43,956 nucleotides of DNA from Lysobacterales bacterium (lineage in GTDB: Bacteria > Pseudomonadota > Gammaproteobacteria > Xanthomonadales > SZUA-36): contig JABDPF010000096.1 of the NCBI GenBank assembly GCA_013042915.1, forward strand, positions 1 to 43,956. Reading direction: 5' to 3'. Under the pieces are notes generated by a model. It saw only the letters and a list, made by a program, of their open reading frames with translations. It was not told where the DNA came from and did no database searches. Both the position numbers and the translations under genes were made by a program. Shown here one piece after another: positions 7,345-16,734 of the stretch; positions within the stretch are counted from its first letter, which is position 1, and every line of letters begins with the position of its first letter.

Positions 7345-8616
7345 ATGGAGTTTGAACACAGCGATAAAGTGAAGCGTCTGCAGCGTCGGTTGCTGGATTT
7401 CATGGAGGACCACGTCGAATCGCGCATGGCGCAGTGGCAGCGCGAGGTCCATGCCGGTACCTACCCGGTGTCGTTCATGGAAGACCTCAAGGCCCTGGCC
7501 AAAACCGAAGGCCTGTGGAACCTGTTTCTGCCGAACCTGGGCGACGACGAACCGGGCACGGGCCTGAGCAACCTCGAGTACGCACCGCTGGCCGAGATCA
7601 TGGGCCGGGTGCCGTGGGCGTCGGAGGTGTTCAACTGCAACGCCCCCGATACCGGCAACATGGAACTGCTGCACATTTTCGCCACGCCGGAACAGCGCGA
7701 GCGCTGGCTGCTGCCGCTGCTGCACGGCGAGATCCGGTCGGCGTTCGCGATGACCGAACCGGACGTGGCCTCCGCGGATGCCACCAACATCCAGACGCGC
7801 ATCGAGCGGCAGGGCGACGAGTACCTGGTCAACGGCCGCAAGTGGTTCATCACCAACGCCTCGCACCCCGATTGCCGATTGTTCATCCTGATGGGCAAGA
7901 CCGACCCGGACGGCGAGGACCGCCACCGGCAGCAAAGCATGATCCTGGTGCCGATGGACACCCCCGGCGTCGAGGTGCTGCGCAACATCCCCTGCTTGAA
8001 CCACGTATCGCCGGAGGGCCACAGCGAGGTCTTGTTCCGCAACGTGCGCTTGCCGGCCACCAGTCTGCTGGGCGCGGAGGGTGACGGCTTCATGATGGCG
8101 CAGGCGCGCCTGGGCCCGGGCCGCGTCCACCACTGCATGCGTGCCATCGGCATGGCCGAGCTGTGCCTGCAGCTGATGGTGGCCCGTTCTCGTGAGCGCA
8201 AGGTGTTCGGCCGCCACCTGTACCAGCACGGCTCGATCGCCGAGTGGATCGCCCGCTCGCGCATCGAGATCGAGCAGGCCCGCCTGCTGGTGCTGAAAAC
8301 CGCGGCCCTGATCGACGGCGGCGGCGCCCGCGCGGCGCGCAAGGAAATCTCGATGATCAAGGTGATCGCCGCCGGCCTGCTCACGAACATCGCCGACCGC
8401 GCCATCCAGGTCTTCGGCGCGATGGGGCTGAGCCCCGATACGCCGCTGGCCGACCTGTATACCGCGGGCCGGGCCTTGCGTTTCGTGGACGGACCGGACG
8501 AGGTTCACCTGCAGACCATCGCCCGGCTGGAAGCCCGCGATCAGCAGGACCAGCTGATGGCCGTGATGAAATACCTCCAGCCCTGGAATGGGGAGCCGCA
8601 AGGAGATAAGCGATGA
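7345..8616 (+). CDS. acyl-CoA dehydrogenase, ACAD10/11 type
   Basis: The ATG at 7345 follows a GGGAGG site and gives 423 residues, the normal size of the family. FAMTEPDVASADATN (about 133-147) is the FAD- and substrate-binding motif, followed by WFITNA, a GEGFxxxQxRLGPGR-like segment (GDGFMMAQARLGPGR), and GPDEVH near the C-terminus. The closest familiar proteins are the dehydrogenase halves of ACAD10/ACAD11, flavoenzymes that oxidise acyl-CoA and, with their kinase half, process 4-hydroxyacyl-CoA. The next gene encodes precisely that kinase-like half and overlaps this stop codon by four bases (ATGA), so the two are translationally coupled. Substrate chain length is not readable. An upstream in-frame ATG at 7246 is rejected because it would add a non-homologous leader. 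Confidence 0.92.
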   Translation: MEFEHSDKVKRLQRRLLDFMEDHVESRMAQWQREVHAGTYPVSFMEDLKALAKTEGLWNLFLPNLGDDEPGTGLSNLEYAPLAEIMGRVPWASEVFNCNAPDTGNMELLHIFATPEQRERWLLPLLHGEIRSAFAMTEPDVASADATNIQTRIERQGDEYLVNGRKWFITNASHPDCRLFILMGKTDPDGEDRHRQQSMILVPMDTPGVEVLRNIPCLNHVSPEGHSEVLFRNVRLPATSLLGAEGDGFMMAQARLGPGRVHHCMRAIGMAELCLQLMVARSRERKVFGRHLYQHGSIAEWIARSRIEIEQARLLVLKTAALIDGGGARAARKEISMIKVIAAGLLTNIADRAIQVFGAMGLSPDTPLADLYTAGRALRFVDGPDEVHLQTIARLEARDQQDQLMAVMKYLQPWNGEPQGDKR

Positions 8617-9626
8617 CGTCTGAAGTCACGTTACTCGATCTCGACCGCCTGGCAGGCCACCTCGGCCACCGCTTCGGACAGCTGGAGTCGGCGGAAAAAT
8701 TCAGCGGTGGGCAGTCCAACCCCACCTTCCGCCTCGTCACCAGCGAGGGCGATTTCGTATTGCGCCGGCAGCCACCCGGGACATTGCTCAAGTCCGCTCA
8801 TGCGGTCGACCGCGAGTACCGGGTTATGCGCGCGCTGGCCGATACGCCGGTGCCCGTGCCCGAGGTATACCACCTCTGCGAGGACCCGGAGGTCATCGGA
8901 TCCAGCTTTTTCGTCATGGAGTACTGCGACGGGCGCATCTTCTGGGAAGCCGCGCTGTCAGGCAAGGGGGCCAAGGAGCGAGGCGCCATTTACGAGCAGA
9001 CCAACAGGGTTCTGGCGCAGCTGCACATGGTGGACTTCGAGGCCGTGGGACTGGGCGACTATGGCCCGCGCGGCAACTACTACGAGCGGCAGTTCAGCCG
9101 CTGGAAGGGGCAGTACGAGGCGTCTGAGACGCGCACCATCGCCAGCATGAACGACCTGATCGCCTGGCTTGGCGCCAACCTGCCGCCCGACGACGGCCGG
9201 GTTTCGCTGGTACACGGTGACTACCGTCTCGACAACTTGGTGTTCCACCCGGACCGCCCGGAGATCATTGCGGTGCTGGACTGGGAGCTGTCCACGCTCG
9301 GCCATCCGCTGGCCGACCTGGCCTACCAATGCATGCTGCTCCGAATGCCGGCCGACGCCAAGCCGGTGGGCGGCCTGGCCGGCCTCGACCTTGCCGCGCT
9401 GGGCATCCCGGACGAGGAGGAATACGTGGCGAGCTACGCGGAGCGCACCGGCATCGAACCGGCGGGCAACTGGTCCTTCTACCTGGCGTTCAGCATCTTC
9501 CGGCTTGCGGCGATCATCCAGGGCGTGGTCAAGCGCGCGGCCGACGGCAACGCCTCCAACCGGCATGCGGCGCGGCTCGACGGTATGGTGGAATCGTTGT
9601 CGCGGATGGCCTTGAGCATCGTGTAA
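8613..9626 (+). CDS. APH-like acyl-CoA kinase, ACAD10/11 N-terminal type
   Basis: This 337-residue protein belongs to the aminoglycoside-phosphotransferase fold family. It has a glycine-rich loop with SGGQSNPTF (31-39), a VLRRQPPG strand (49-56), the catalytic loop HGDYRLDN (201-208) and the metal-binding DWE (223-225) followed by STLGHPLADLAY. In ACAD10/11 this domain phosphorylates the hydroxyl of a 4-hydroxyacyl-CoA so that the dehydrogenase partner can finish the elimination. The gene starts within the dehydrogenase stop codon (ATGA overlap), which supports joint function as a split version of the fused animal enzyme. Its last nine codons and the following bases are duplicated 2.27 kb downstream beside groEL. 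Confidence 0.9.
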   Translation: MTSEVTLLDLDRLAGHLGHRFGQLESAEKFSGGQSNPTFRLVTSEGDFVLRRQPPGTLLKSAHAVDREYRVMRALADTPVPVPEVYHLCEDPEVIGSSFFVMEYCDGRIFWEAALSGKGAKERGAIYEQTNRVLAQLHMVDFEAVGLGDYGPRGNYYERQFSRWKGQYEASETRTIASMNDLIAWLGANLPPDDGRVSLVHGDYRLDNLVFHPDRPEIIAVLDWELSTLGHPLADLAYQCMLLRMPADAKPVGGLAGLDLAALGIPDEEEYVASYAERTGIEPAGNWSFYLAFSIFRLAAIIQGVVKRAADGNASNRHAARLDGMVESLSRMALSIV

Positions 9627-9653
9627 AAAGGAACCCGCATGCGGAGCGGTCTT
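9598..9653 (+). repeat. kinase 3' end/terminator direct repeat, copy 1
   Basis: From TGTCGCGGATGGCCTT through the kinase stop codon and a GC-rich palindrome, this stretch matches 11864-11920 with about seven differences and one gap. In this copy the hairpin (ACCCGC...GCGG/AGCGGT) is degraded compared with copy 2. Confidence 0.8.
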
Positions 9654-9931
9654 TCGTATCCGCGGTCAGAAAGAATAAACCACGCAGTATTTGGGGTCAG
9701 GGTGAAAAATTTTGAATGGTTTGCTCTGACCCCAAAAGTTCTCAATTTTTTTCGCGCTTTAACGCCTATCGTGCGCTCAGCAAAGAGCGTTTATGCTGCA
9801 GCTTCAGGCCTGCCGTCTTAATACGGGTAAAATGACTTCTTCCAATCCCTGAGCGTCATTCAGCGATACGTGTTCGAATGATTGCTTTCAGGTAATTCGG
9901 AACCAACCGATCAAGGAGACCCCGGCCCCTG
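9627..9931. other. repeat-bearing gap after the kinase gene
   Basis: This 305-base gap holds the rest of the duplicated terminator (to 9653), a 47-base REP/MITE-like palindrome (9690-9736), and then an AT-rich stretch with a run of T (9745-9751) leading to the membrane-protein gene. I see no supported gene in it. Confidence 0.6.
9690..9736. repeat. 47-base REP/MITE-like palindrome
   Basis: The 11-base arms TTTGGGGTCAG (9690-9700) and CTGACCCCAAA (9726-9736) are perfect inverted repeats around a 25-base AT-rich centre. GGGGTCAG...CTGACCCC palindromes are common in gammaproteobacterial genomes that carry REP-associated transposases; none is present in this window. A run of seven T begins eight bases further on, so weak terminator activity is possible. 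Confidence 0.7.
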
Positions 9932-11287
9932 GTGGAAGATAAACGCAACGAAAAGCAGATTGAGTACAGGTCCGAGGCGATGGACCGGCTGCGCGACCGT
10001 ACCGATGAACTCGAGCTGATCATCTCGAGCCTCACGATCTTCGCGCTATTCTCATTACCCGGCTGGCTGTTCGACAAGATCGCCGACAGCTACACGCACC
10101 TGTCGTTGAGTCTGGCCATCGCCGGCAACCTGGGCATCACGCTGTTGACCGGCACCTGTTACGGCCTGGCGGCGTGTTTCGTGATACACCTGATGGCGCG
10201 CGCATACTGGGTAGGTCTGATCGGTCTGCGTACCGTATTTCCTGACGGAATCAACTGGAGCAAGACACCGGGGATCGGGCCGCTGGGTCGGCGGTACTAC
10301 CAGGATACGCTGCCCGATCTCGATACCGTCATCCGAAAAACGGATCGGATTGCATCGTCACTGTTCGCGGTGATCAGCATGTTGACGCTGGGCATTCTCT
10401 GGTTCGGCTCGATCCTGATCGGCATCCTGGTCGTGTCTGGCGCGATCGGCGCCCGTTTTGGCCTCACCAATGCCGGGACGGGCATCGGCTCGGCGGTGCT
10501 CCTGGTTCTGTTCATCGGCGTGCCGATACTCGTGTATGTGCTGGACGTGCAAATTGCGTCGCGCGTGCCCCGTGTCCGCGACAACCGCATTTTTGCTGGT
10601 GTTGTGCAATTCATGCGTCGTCTCGCGGGCCTGGCCTACCCCCAGCGCCTGGTCTTGCCGGTGCAGTTGACCCTGCAGAGCAATACGCGCCCGATCGTCT
10701 TCTTCGTCGCACTCACCCTCAGCGTTTTCGTCATTGTCGCCGTGGGCAGCACACGTGCTGCCGCATGGCGTAATTTCACGCTTTCCGGTGAGTTTTCCTA
10801 TCTCGACACAGATCTGGCCCGGGAAGGACTGAGCAGCACGCACTACGAGGATATGCCCAGCTCGTTCGACCGCTTGCGCGGCTGGCCGAGGGTCGACAGC
10901 TTCAGCCAGTCCGGTAGTTTCGTTCGCTTGTTCCTGCCCTACCAGCCGCTTCGGGATAATCTTGTTCTCGACCACCTCTGTGGCAGCGCCGAGGAAGCAC
11001 CGGACAGGGTAGATTGCTTGCGACAACTATGGACGGTTGGCATCGACGGAAACAAGGTCTCGATGGCGGATTTTGAGCCAGCCGAACGCGCCGATCTGGG
11101 AATGCGAGGGTTGATTGGTCTGGTGCCACTGTCCGGTCTCGAACCAGGTTTGCGCCGGATCGAGGTCGTGTGGAATCCCAGTGCGTCCGACGCAGCGGCC
11201 GCACTGGACGATCGTTACTCGGAGCTCAACCGCCGTTACGTAATTCCCATCGCTTTTTCACCAGCTTTCGAATTGTCCCTGGACTGA
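9932..11287 (+). CDS. unknown inner-membrane protein
   Basis: The product has 451 residues and no family I recognise. It starts at a GTG with AAGGAG 13 bases upstream; a CTG three bases earlier is an alternative. After a charged N-terminus (MEDKRNEKQIEYRSEAMDRL) there are about six hydrophobic segments, near residues 28-48, 55-85, 145-165, 170-190, 195-215 and 250-270. The C-terminal 180 residues are soluble, probably outside the membrane, with cysteines in HLCGS and VDCL, a segment GLEPGLRRIEVVW, and a terminal strand VIPIAFSPAF. The gene is followed by a DUF423 gene after 12 bases, and both lie in a segment bounded by direct repeats. The soluble domain may bind a ligand, but nothing indicates a reaction. 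Confidence 0.8.
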   Translation: MEDKRNEKQIEYRSEAMDRLRDRTDELELIISSLTIFALFSLPGWLFDKIADSYTHLSLSLAIAGNLGITLLTGTCYGLAACFVIHLMARAYWVGLIGLRTVFPDGINWSKTPGIGPLGRRYYQDTLPDLDTVIRKTDRIASSLFAVISMLTLGILWFGSILIGILVVSGAIGARFGLTNAGTGIGSAVLLVLFIGVPILVYVLDVQIASRVPRVRDNRIFAGVVQFMRRLAGLAYPQRLVLPVQLTLQSNTRPIVFFVALTLSVFVIVAVGSTRAAAWRNFTLSGEFSYLDTDLAREGLSSTHYEDMPSSFDRLRGWPRVDSFSQSGSFVRLFLPYQPLRDNLVLDHLCGSAEEAPDRVDCLRQLWTVGIDGNKVSMADFEPAERADLGMRGLIGLVPLSGLEPGLRRIEVVWNPSASDAAAALDDRYSELNRRYVIPIAFSPAFELSLD

Positions 11288-11299
11288 CTAGGAAGCCGA

Positions 11300-11692
11300 A
11301 TGCATGCGCCACCGGCCAATTCATTCACTGCACTTGGTGCGCTGGGCTGCCTTCTCGGTGTGGTCACCGGCGCGTTCGGCGCGCATGCCCTGGAGCAGAT
11401 GTTCTCGCCAGACCGACTGGATACGTGGGAAAAAGCGGTGGATTATCTATTTTTTCACTCGTTGGGCTTGTTTCTAGTGGGGATGCTCGACCGCTTCGAG
11501 TCCAGACCTTGCCATCGATGGACTGGCTTGCTGATGCTCGTTGGAATCGTGCTGTTCAGCGGCAGCCTGTTCGCGCTGGTGCTCAGCGGCGTGACAGCGC
11601 TGGGAATGGTCACGCCCTTCGGCGGCGTCAGCCTTATTCTCGCCTGGCTGTTACTGGGCATCTGTTATCTAAAGCCGGGGAAATCTGCGTAA
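11300..11692 (+). CDS. DUF423 small membrane protein (YgdD-like)
   Basis: A 130-residue protein with four predicted membrane helices. The N-terminal GALGCLLGVVTGAFGAHALE and the HSLGLFLVG and PFGGVSLILAWLLL segments are characteristic of DUF423 proteins, whose role is unknown. An AGGAAG site lies about five bases before the ATG. It follows the unknown membrane-protein gene by 12 bases, and the pair is probably an operon. Family members are usually found singly near housekeeping genes; here the gene is within the direct-repeat-flanked segment. Confidence 0.88.
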   Translation: MHAPPANSFTALGALGCLLGVVTGAFGAHALEQMFSPDRLDTWEKAVDYLFFHSLGLFLVGMLDRFESRPCHRWTGLLMLVGIVLFSGSLFALVLSGVTALGMVTPFGGVSLILAWLLLGICYLKPGKSA

Positions 11693-11790
11693 GCTTCCCG
11701 GTCAGCGTGGCCTGGACGCTTCGCTCTCTATTGGTTTTCTTCTTCCCTCGGCCGGGCACTGCAGAACAGCATCGCGAAGCCGAATAAGAC

Positions 11791-11818
11791 GTCTCGCTTC
11801 CCTGCTCCCGCCTGCGGC
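11791..11818 (+). repeat. 28-bp dispersed element, copy 2
   Basis: It reads GTCTCGCTTCCCTGCTCCCG followed by CCTGCGGC, and matches the element upstream of rep (14132-14159) with two differences in the same orientation, so the two copies flank groES-groEL as direct repeats. It also matches 2833-2860 on the opposite strand with two differences. Confidence 0.65.
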
Positions 11819-11863
11819 TCCTAAACCGCGTTTGTAGTGATACCGCTAAGTACGAGTCACCCC

Positions 11864-11920
11864 TGTCGCGGATGGCCTTGGGCATCGTGTAAAAAGAAAC
11901 CCCGCACGCGGCGGGGTCTC
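11864..11920 (+). repeat. kinase 3' end/terminator direct repeat, copy 2
   Basis: This stretch matches the end of the kinase gene at 9598-9653. Translated on the plus strand it still encodes LSRMALGIV and a stop, compared with LSRMALSIV and a stop in the real gene. No upstream coding sequence of a kinase remains. It contains an intact GC-rich hairpin that is probably the groEL terminator. Confidence 0.8.
11890..11917 (-). terminator. rho-independent terminator of groEL
   Basis: On the minus strand, a 7-bp stem (ACCCCGC/GCGGGGT, 11899-11917) with a five-base loop is followed by TTCTTTTT. It lies 47 bases beyond the groEL stop codon. It is T-poor on the plus side (TCTCTT), so it would stop plus-strand transcripts less well. 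Confidence 0.8.
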
Positions 11921-11963
11921 TTGGGTCAGGCTTTGAGCCTGGATAGCTGATCAGGCGACTGCC

Positions 11964-13616
<1,653 letters not shown>

Positions 13617-13650
13617 TTATTCCTCACTTGAATTCTGGTTGGAAAGGCGC

Positions 13651-13941
13651 TCAGCCTTCGATGATCGCCATGATGTCGTCTTCACGCATCACCAGCAGCT
13701 CGTCACCGTCGACCTTGACCTCGGTGCCGGCGTACTTGCCGAACAGCACGGTGTCGCCTTTCTTGACGTCCAGGCCACGCTGGTCGCCGTTCTCCAGGAC
13801 CTTGCCGTTACCCACGGCCAGGACCTCGCCGCGAATCGGCTTCTCCGCCGCGTTATCGGGAATCACGATCCCACCCGCGGACAGTTTTTCTTCCTCGACG
13901 CGCTTTACGATCACGCGGTCATGCAAAGGACGAAGTTTCAT
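13651..13941 (-). CDS. groES: co-chaperonin GroES
   Basis: A 96-residue protein of normal length that starts [14 protein letters not shown] and contains the mobile-loop region [18 protein letters not shown] and the C-terminal [16 protein letters not shown]. It forms the heptameric lid of the GroEL chamber. AGGAG precedes the ATG by seven bases. It is the first gene of the groES-groEL operon, with a sigma-32 promoter about 110 bases upstream. Confidence 0.99.
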   Translation of the reverse strand: MKLRPLHDRVIVKRVEEEKLSAGGIVIPDNAAEKPIRGEVLAVGNGKVLENGDQRGLDVKKGDTVLFGKYAGTEVKVDGDELLVMREDDIMAIIEG

Positions 13942-14053
13942 TTTCGAATCTCCTAATAAATTGAATCGTTAGACTGCTTGGCGAAAAGGTTTGGCCTGCC
14001 CGCCGAATATCTGTCTGCTCACGGTCTTGCGCCGTATTGGCAGCCTGCGTGCG

Positions 14054-14082
14054 AAATGGGGTTAAAAAAAAATTATTTCAAG
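14054..14082 (-). promoter_or_regulatory. sigma-32 heat-shock promoter of groES-groEL
   Basis: On the minus strand CTTGAAA (14082-14076) is followed after 14 bases by CCCCATTT (14061-14054), which agrees fully with the RpoH consensus (CTTGAAA and CCCCATNT). The gap is mostly T. The expected start site is near 14046, giving a leader of about 105 bases. I see no CIRCE inverted repeat, so control is by RpoH rather than HrcA. Confidence 0.93.
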
Positions 14083-14131
14083 TGCCGACGGTGATTAAGT
14101 GCGCGGAATGGGGCCCGAAGTCCGAAAAAGA

Positions 14132-14159
14132 GTCTCGCTTCCCTGCTTGCGCCTGCGGC
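14132..14159 (+). repeat. 28-bp dispersed element, copy 3
   Basis: It reads GTCTCGCTTCCCTGCTTGCG then CCTGCGGC, and differs from the copy at 11791-11818 at two positions. It ends 47 bases before the rep start codon. Confidence 0.65.
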
Positions 14160-14206
14160 AGGATTCGTTTGTCGATGCCCGGCGAAGGTGTAGAATTCGC
14201 TCCTTC

Positions 14207-16210
14207 ATGTCGACCCCCTCCATCCAGCTCAACGATCAACAGCACGCCGCCGTGACCTATACCGGCGGGCCGCTGCTGGTGCTGGCTGGAGCCGGCAGTG
14301 GCAAGACACGGGTGATTATCGAGAAGGTCGTCTACCTGGTCGAGCAGCGAGGCCTGCCGGGCGCCAAGGTCGCGGCGATCACCTTCACCAATAAGGCTGC
14401 AAAGGAAATGAAGGAGCGGCTGGCCGGGCGCCTGGGTATCGAAAAAGCCAACGGCGTCACGGTCTCAACGTTCCATTCACTGGGCTGGCAGATCTTGCGC
14501 GCTCATCATGAGTTGCTCGGGTATCGCCCGGGCATCAGCATCCTGGACGAGAGCGATAGCCAAACCGTGGTGCGTGATCTGTTGCCGGAAGGAACGGCCC
14601 CGGAGATGGTGCGGCTGGCACGGGCCCAGCTCTCGCGCTGGAAAAACCACGCGCTGAGCTCGGGTGATGAAGGGGTGGGCGCCCAGAGCGCGGGCGAGGA
14701 GGCCATCTGGCGTCTGTACAGTCGTTACGAGGAACACCTCAAGAACCTCAACGCGGTGGATTTCGACGACTTGATCCTCCAGTCGCTTCGTGCACTCCAG
14801 GATGAGAACGTTCGGCTGCAATGGCAGCAGCGTATCCGCTATCTTCTGGTCGATGAGTACCAGGACACCAACGAGGCCCAGTACCGCTTGTTGCGTCTGC
14901 TCGCGGGCGAAGACGGGCGCCTGACGGCGGTGGGGGACGACGATCAGTCGATCTACGGTTGGCGCGGCGCCCAGCCCGAAAACCTGCAGCGGCTGGCCGA
15001 CGACTATCCCTCACTGGAAGTGATCAAGCTGGAACAGAACTACCGCTCTTGTGGAACCGTGTTGCACGCAGCGAATGCGTTGATTGCAAACAACCCGCAC
15101 GCCGTCGAGAAACGACTTTGGAGCGCCCTTGGCGATGGCGATGCCATTCGCGTGGTGCCTTGCGGAGATGAAAAGCAAGAGGCGGCGATGATCGCGGCGG
15201 AAATCCTGCACAAGCGGCATACCGGGCGGGGCAACTGGGGTGATTTCGCGGTGCTGTACCGCGGCAATCACCAGTCGCGCGTGCTCGAACAGGCCCTGCG
15301 TGAACAGCGGATTCCCTATCACCTGAGCGGTGGCACCTCGTTTTTCGAGCGGACCGAAATCAAGGACCTGATGTGCTACCTTCGCCTGGCCGTGAACCCG
15401 TCTGACAACACGGCCTTTCTGCGCGTGGTGAACACGCCGCGTCGAGACATCGGAGTGGCTTCCCGCGGGCACGTCGCGCAGTATGCCGGCACACACCGCA
15501 TCAGCCTGTTCGAGGCCGCCACCCGGGGGGCGTGCCGTGCGTCCCTGCCGGCGCGCAGCGCCCAGAGCCTGGCCCGTTTCTGCGACCTCGTCATCGCCAC
15601 CGGCGATCGAGGCCAGCGAGCTGATCCGATCGAGGCCGTGCGCGATCTGTTCGACGAGATCGAATACGAATCCTGGTTGCGCGAGCAGACCGAGAAACCG
15701 GTGCAGCTCGAGCGCCGCCTGGAGAACGTCCGGGAACTGGTCGCCTGGCTGCAGCGCCTGCACGAGGAGACGCCGGGGCAGGGCCTCACTGACCTGATGG
15801 GCCGCCTTTCACTGCTCACCAGCCTGGACAAGGACAAAGAACCCGAAGGCCAGGTAAGACTGATGACCCTGCACGGTTCGAAGGGACTGGAATTTCCTCA
15901 CGTTTTCCTTGCCGGGGTGGAGGAAGACCTGTTGCCGCACCGCAACAGCCTGGAGGAAGGGGCCGAGCAGGAGGAGCGCCGCCTTATGTATGTCGGCATC
16001 ACCCGTGCACAGTACTCGTTGACCCTGAGTTTCGCCAGGCAGCGCCGCCGCTTCGGCGAGCACGTCCGTTGCGAGCCCAGCCGGTTCCTGGACGAGTTAC
16101 CGGCCGAGCTTCTTGAGTGGAAAGGCGAGGATGAGGAAAAGGACCACGCCCGAACCCGCGAGCGCGCAGCGGTTCATCTCGAAAGGCTCAAGACCCTGTT
16201 TGGCGAGTGA
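14207..16210 (+). CDS. rep: ATP-dependent DNA helicase Rep
   Basis: This 667-residue protein is a UvrD/Rep-family superfamily 1 helicase that unwinds DNA 3' to 5' and clears proteins ahead of forks. It carries LNDQQHAAV (Q motif), the Walker A GAGSGKT (28-34), TFTNKAA-like AITFTNKAAKEM (motif Ia), LLVDEYQDTN (motif II), VGDDDQSIYGWRGA (motif III), LEQNYRSC (motif IV) and VRLMTLHGSKGLEFPHVFLAG and GITRAQ (motifs V and VI). Its size and the FEQN-free IELEQNYRS segment fit Rep better than UvrD, which is normally longer. The start at 14207 aligns with the family; an upstream in-frame ATG would add an unrelated leader. It ends 20 bases before the DUF5329 gene. Confidence 0.94.
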   Translation: MSTPSIQLNDQQHAAVTYTGGPLLVLAGAGSGKTRVIIEKVVYLVEQRGLPGAKVAAITFTNKAAKEMKERLAGRLGIEKANGVTVSTFHSLGWQILRAHHELLGYRPGISILDESDSQTVVRDLLPEGTAPEMVRLARAQLSRWKNHALSSGDEGVGAQSAGEEAIWRLYSRYEEHLKNLNAVDFDDLILQSLRALQDENVRLQWQQRIRYLLVDEYQDTNEAQYRLLRLLAGEDGRLTAVGDDDQSIYGWRGAQPENLQRLADDYPSLEVIKLEQNYRSCGTVLHAANALIANNPHAVEKRLWSALGDGDAIRVVPCGDEKQEAAMIAAEILHKRHTGRGNWGDFAVLYRGNHQSRVLEQALREQRIPYHLSGGTSFFERTEIKDLMCYLRLAVNPSDNTAFLRVVNTPRRDIGVASRGHVAQYAGTHRISLFEAATRGACRASLPARSAQSLARFCDLVIATGDRGQRADPIEAVRDLFDEIEYESWLREQTEKPVQLERRLENVRELVAWLQRLHEETPGQGLTDLMGRLSLLTSLDKDKEPEGQVRLMTLHGSKGLEFPHVFLAGVEEDLLPHRNSLEEGAEQEERRLMYVGITRAQYSLTLSFARQRRRFGEHVRCEPSRFLDELPAELLEWKGEDEEKDHARTRERAAVHLERLKTLFGE

Positions 16211-16230
16211 CGCCGGGTTATCCTGTGTGC

Positions 16231-16602
16231 ATGACACTCACCCGGACGGGCTTTGCAACATTGATCTTGACCGTGTTGTTCTTCGGCGTCTCCGCGCTGG
16301 CGGACGTGCCTGCGGGTCAGCGCTCCGAGGTTGACCACCTGATCGCGTACCTCGAGCACAGCGACTGCGTGATGATCCGCAATGGCAATCGCCATGCGGC
16401 GGACGAGGCCGCCGAACACGCACGCCGCAAGTACGAGCACTTCCGTGACACCATCAGCAGCACCGAGGAGTTTGTCGCGCGCGCCGCTACCCAAAGCCTC
16501 ATCAGCGGGCGGGTTTACCGGGTCCAGTGCCCGGGCGAGGAGCCGGTGCCGTCGGCCGAGTGGCTGCTGGCCGAGCTGGACCGCTACCGCCAAGAAAACT
16601 AG
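16231..16602 (+). CDS. DUF5329 small exported protein
   Basis: A 123-residue protein with a signal peptide ending at ALA (MTLTRTGFATLILTVLFFGVSALA in two parts) and a mature domain with EVDHLIAYLEHSDC, FIRNG-like MIRNGNRHAADEAAEHAR and SGRVYRVQCPG...PSAEWLLAELDRYR. This is the DUF5329/YfeK-like pattern; the role is unknown. The ATG at 16231 is preferred because it begins the signal peptide directly, although a GTG at 16207 that overlaps the rep stop codon would also be in frame. It probably shares the rep transcript. Confidence 0.8.
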   Translation: MTLTRTGFATLILTVLFFGVSALADVPAGQRSEVDHLIAYLEHSDCVMIRNGNRHAADEAAEHARRKYEHFRDTISSTEEFVARAATQSLISGRVYRVQCPGEEPVPSAEWLLAELDRYRQEN

Positions 16603-16649
16603 CGTCGGACTGCTCATACCGCAGGCGTGAGTTTGCCGCGGACTGTCCA

Positions 16650-16666
16650 GCCGCTTGTGAAGCGGC
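16650..16666 (+). terminator. possible hairpin after the DUF5329 gene
   Basis: GCCGCTT and AAGCGGC form a perfect 7-bp stem with a three-base loop, 47 bases after the stop codon. There is no T run, so it is at best a weak or rho-assisted stop. Confidence 0.3.
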
Positions 16667-16696
16667 CAGGGGCCCACGGCCTCCCGGCATTTGATC

Positions 16697-16724
16697 TGTA
16701 ACCTTTTCGTCACTACCGCGTTTA
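16697..16724 (+). promoter_or_regulatory. candidate self-regulated ECF promoter
   Basis: TGTAACC (16697-16703) and CGTTTA (16719-16724), 15 bases apart, resemble the GTAAC and CGT boxes of promoters read by group ECF sigma factors. They lie directly before the sigma gene, which would leave a very short leader. The match is loose. Confidence 0.3.
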
Positions 16725-16734
16725 TGCTTGTGGA

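Noticed and set aside
7258-8601. Long minus-strand open frame under the acyl-CoA dehydrogenase
   Set aside because: The composition is that of a shadow frame (runs of Gly, His, Arg and Gln) and the sense gene has full motifs.
9690-9751. Palindrome plus T run read as a simple terminator of the kinase gene
   Set aside because: The T run is eight bases beyond the stem and the stem loop is 25 bases, so it fits a REP/MITE better; weak terminator activity is still possible.
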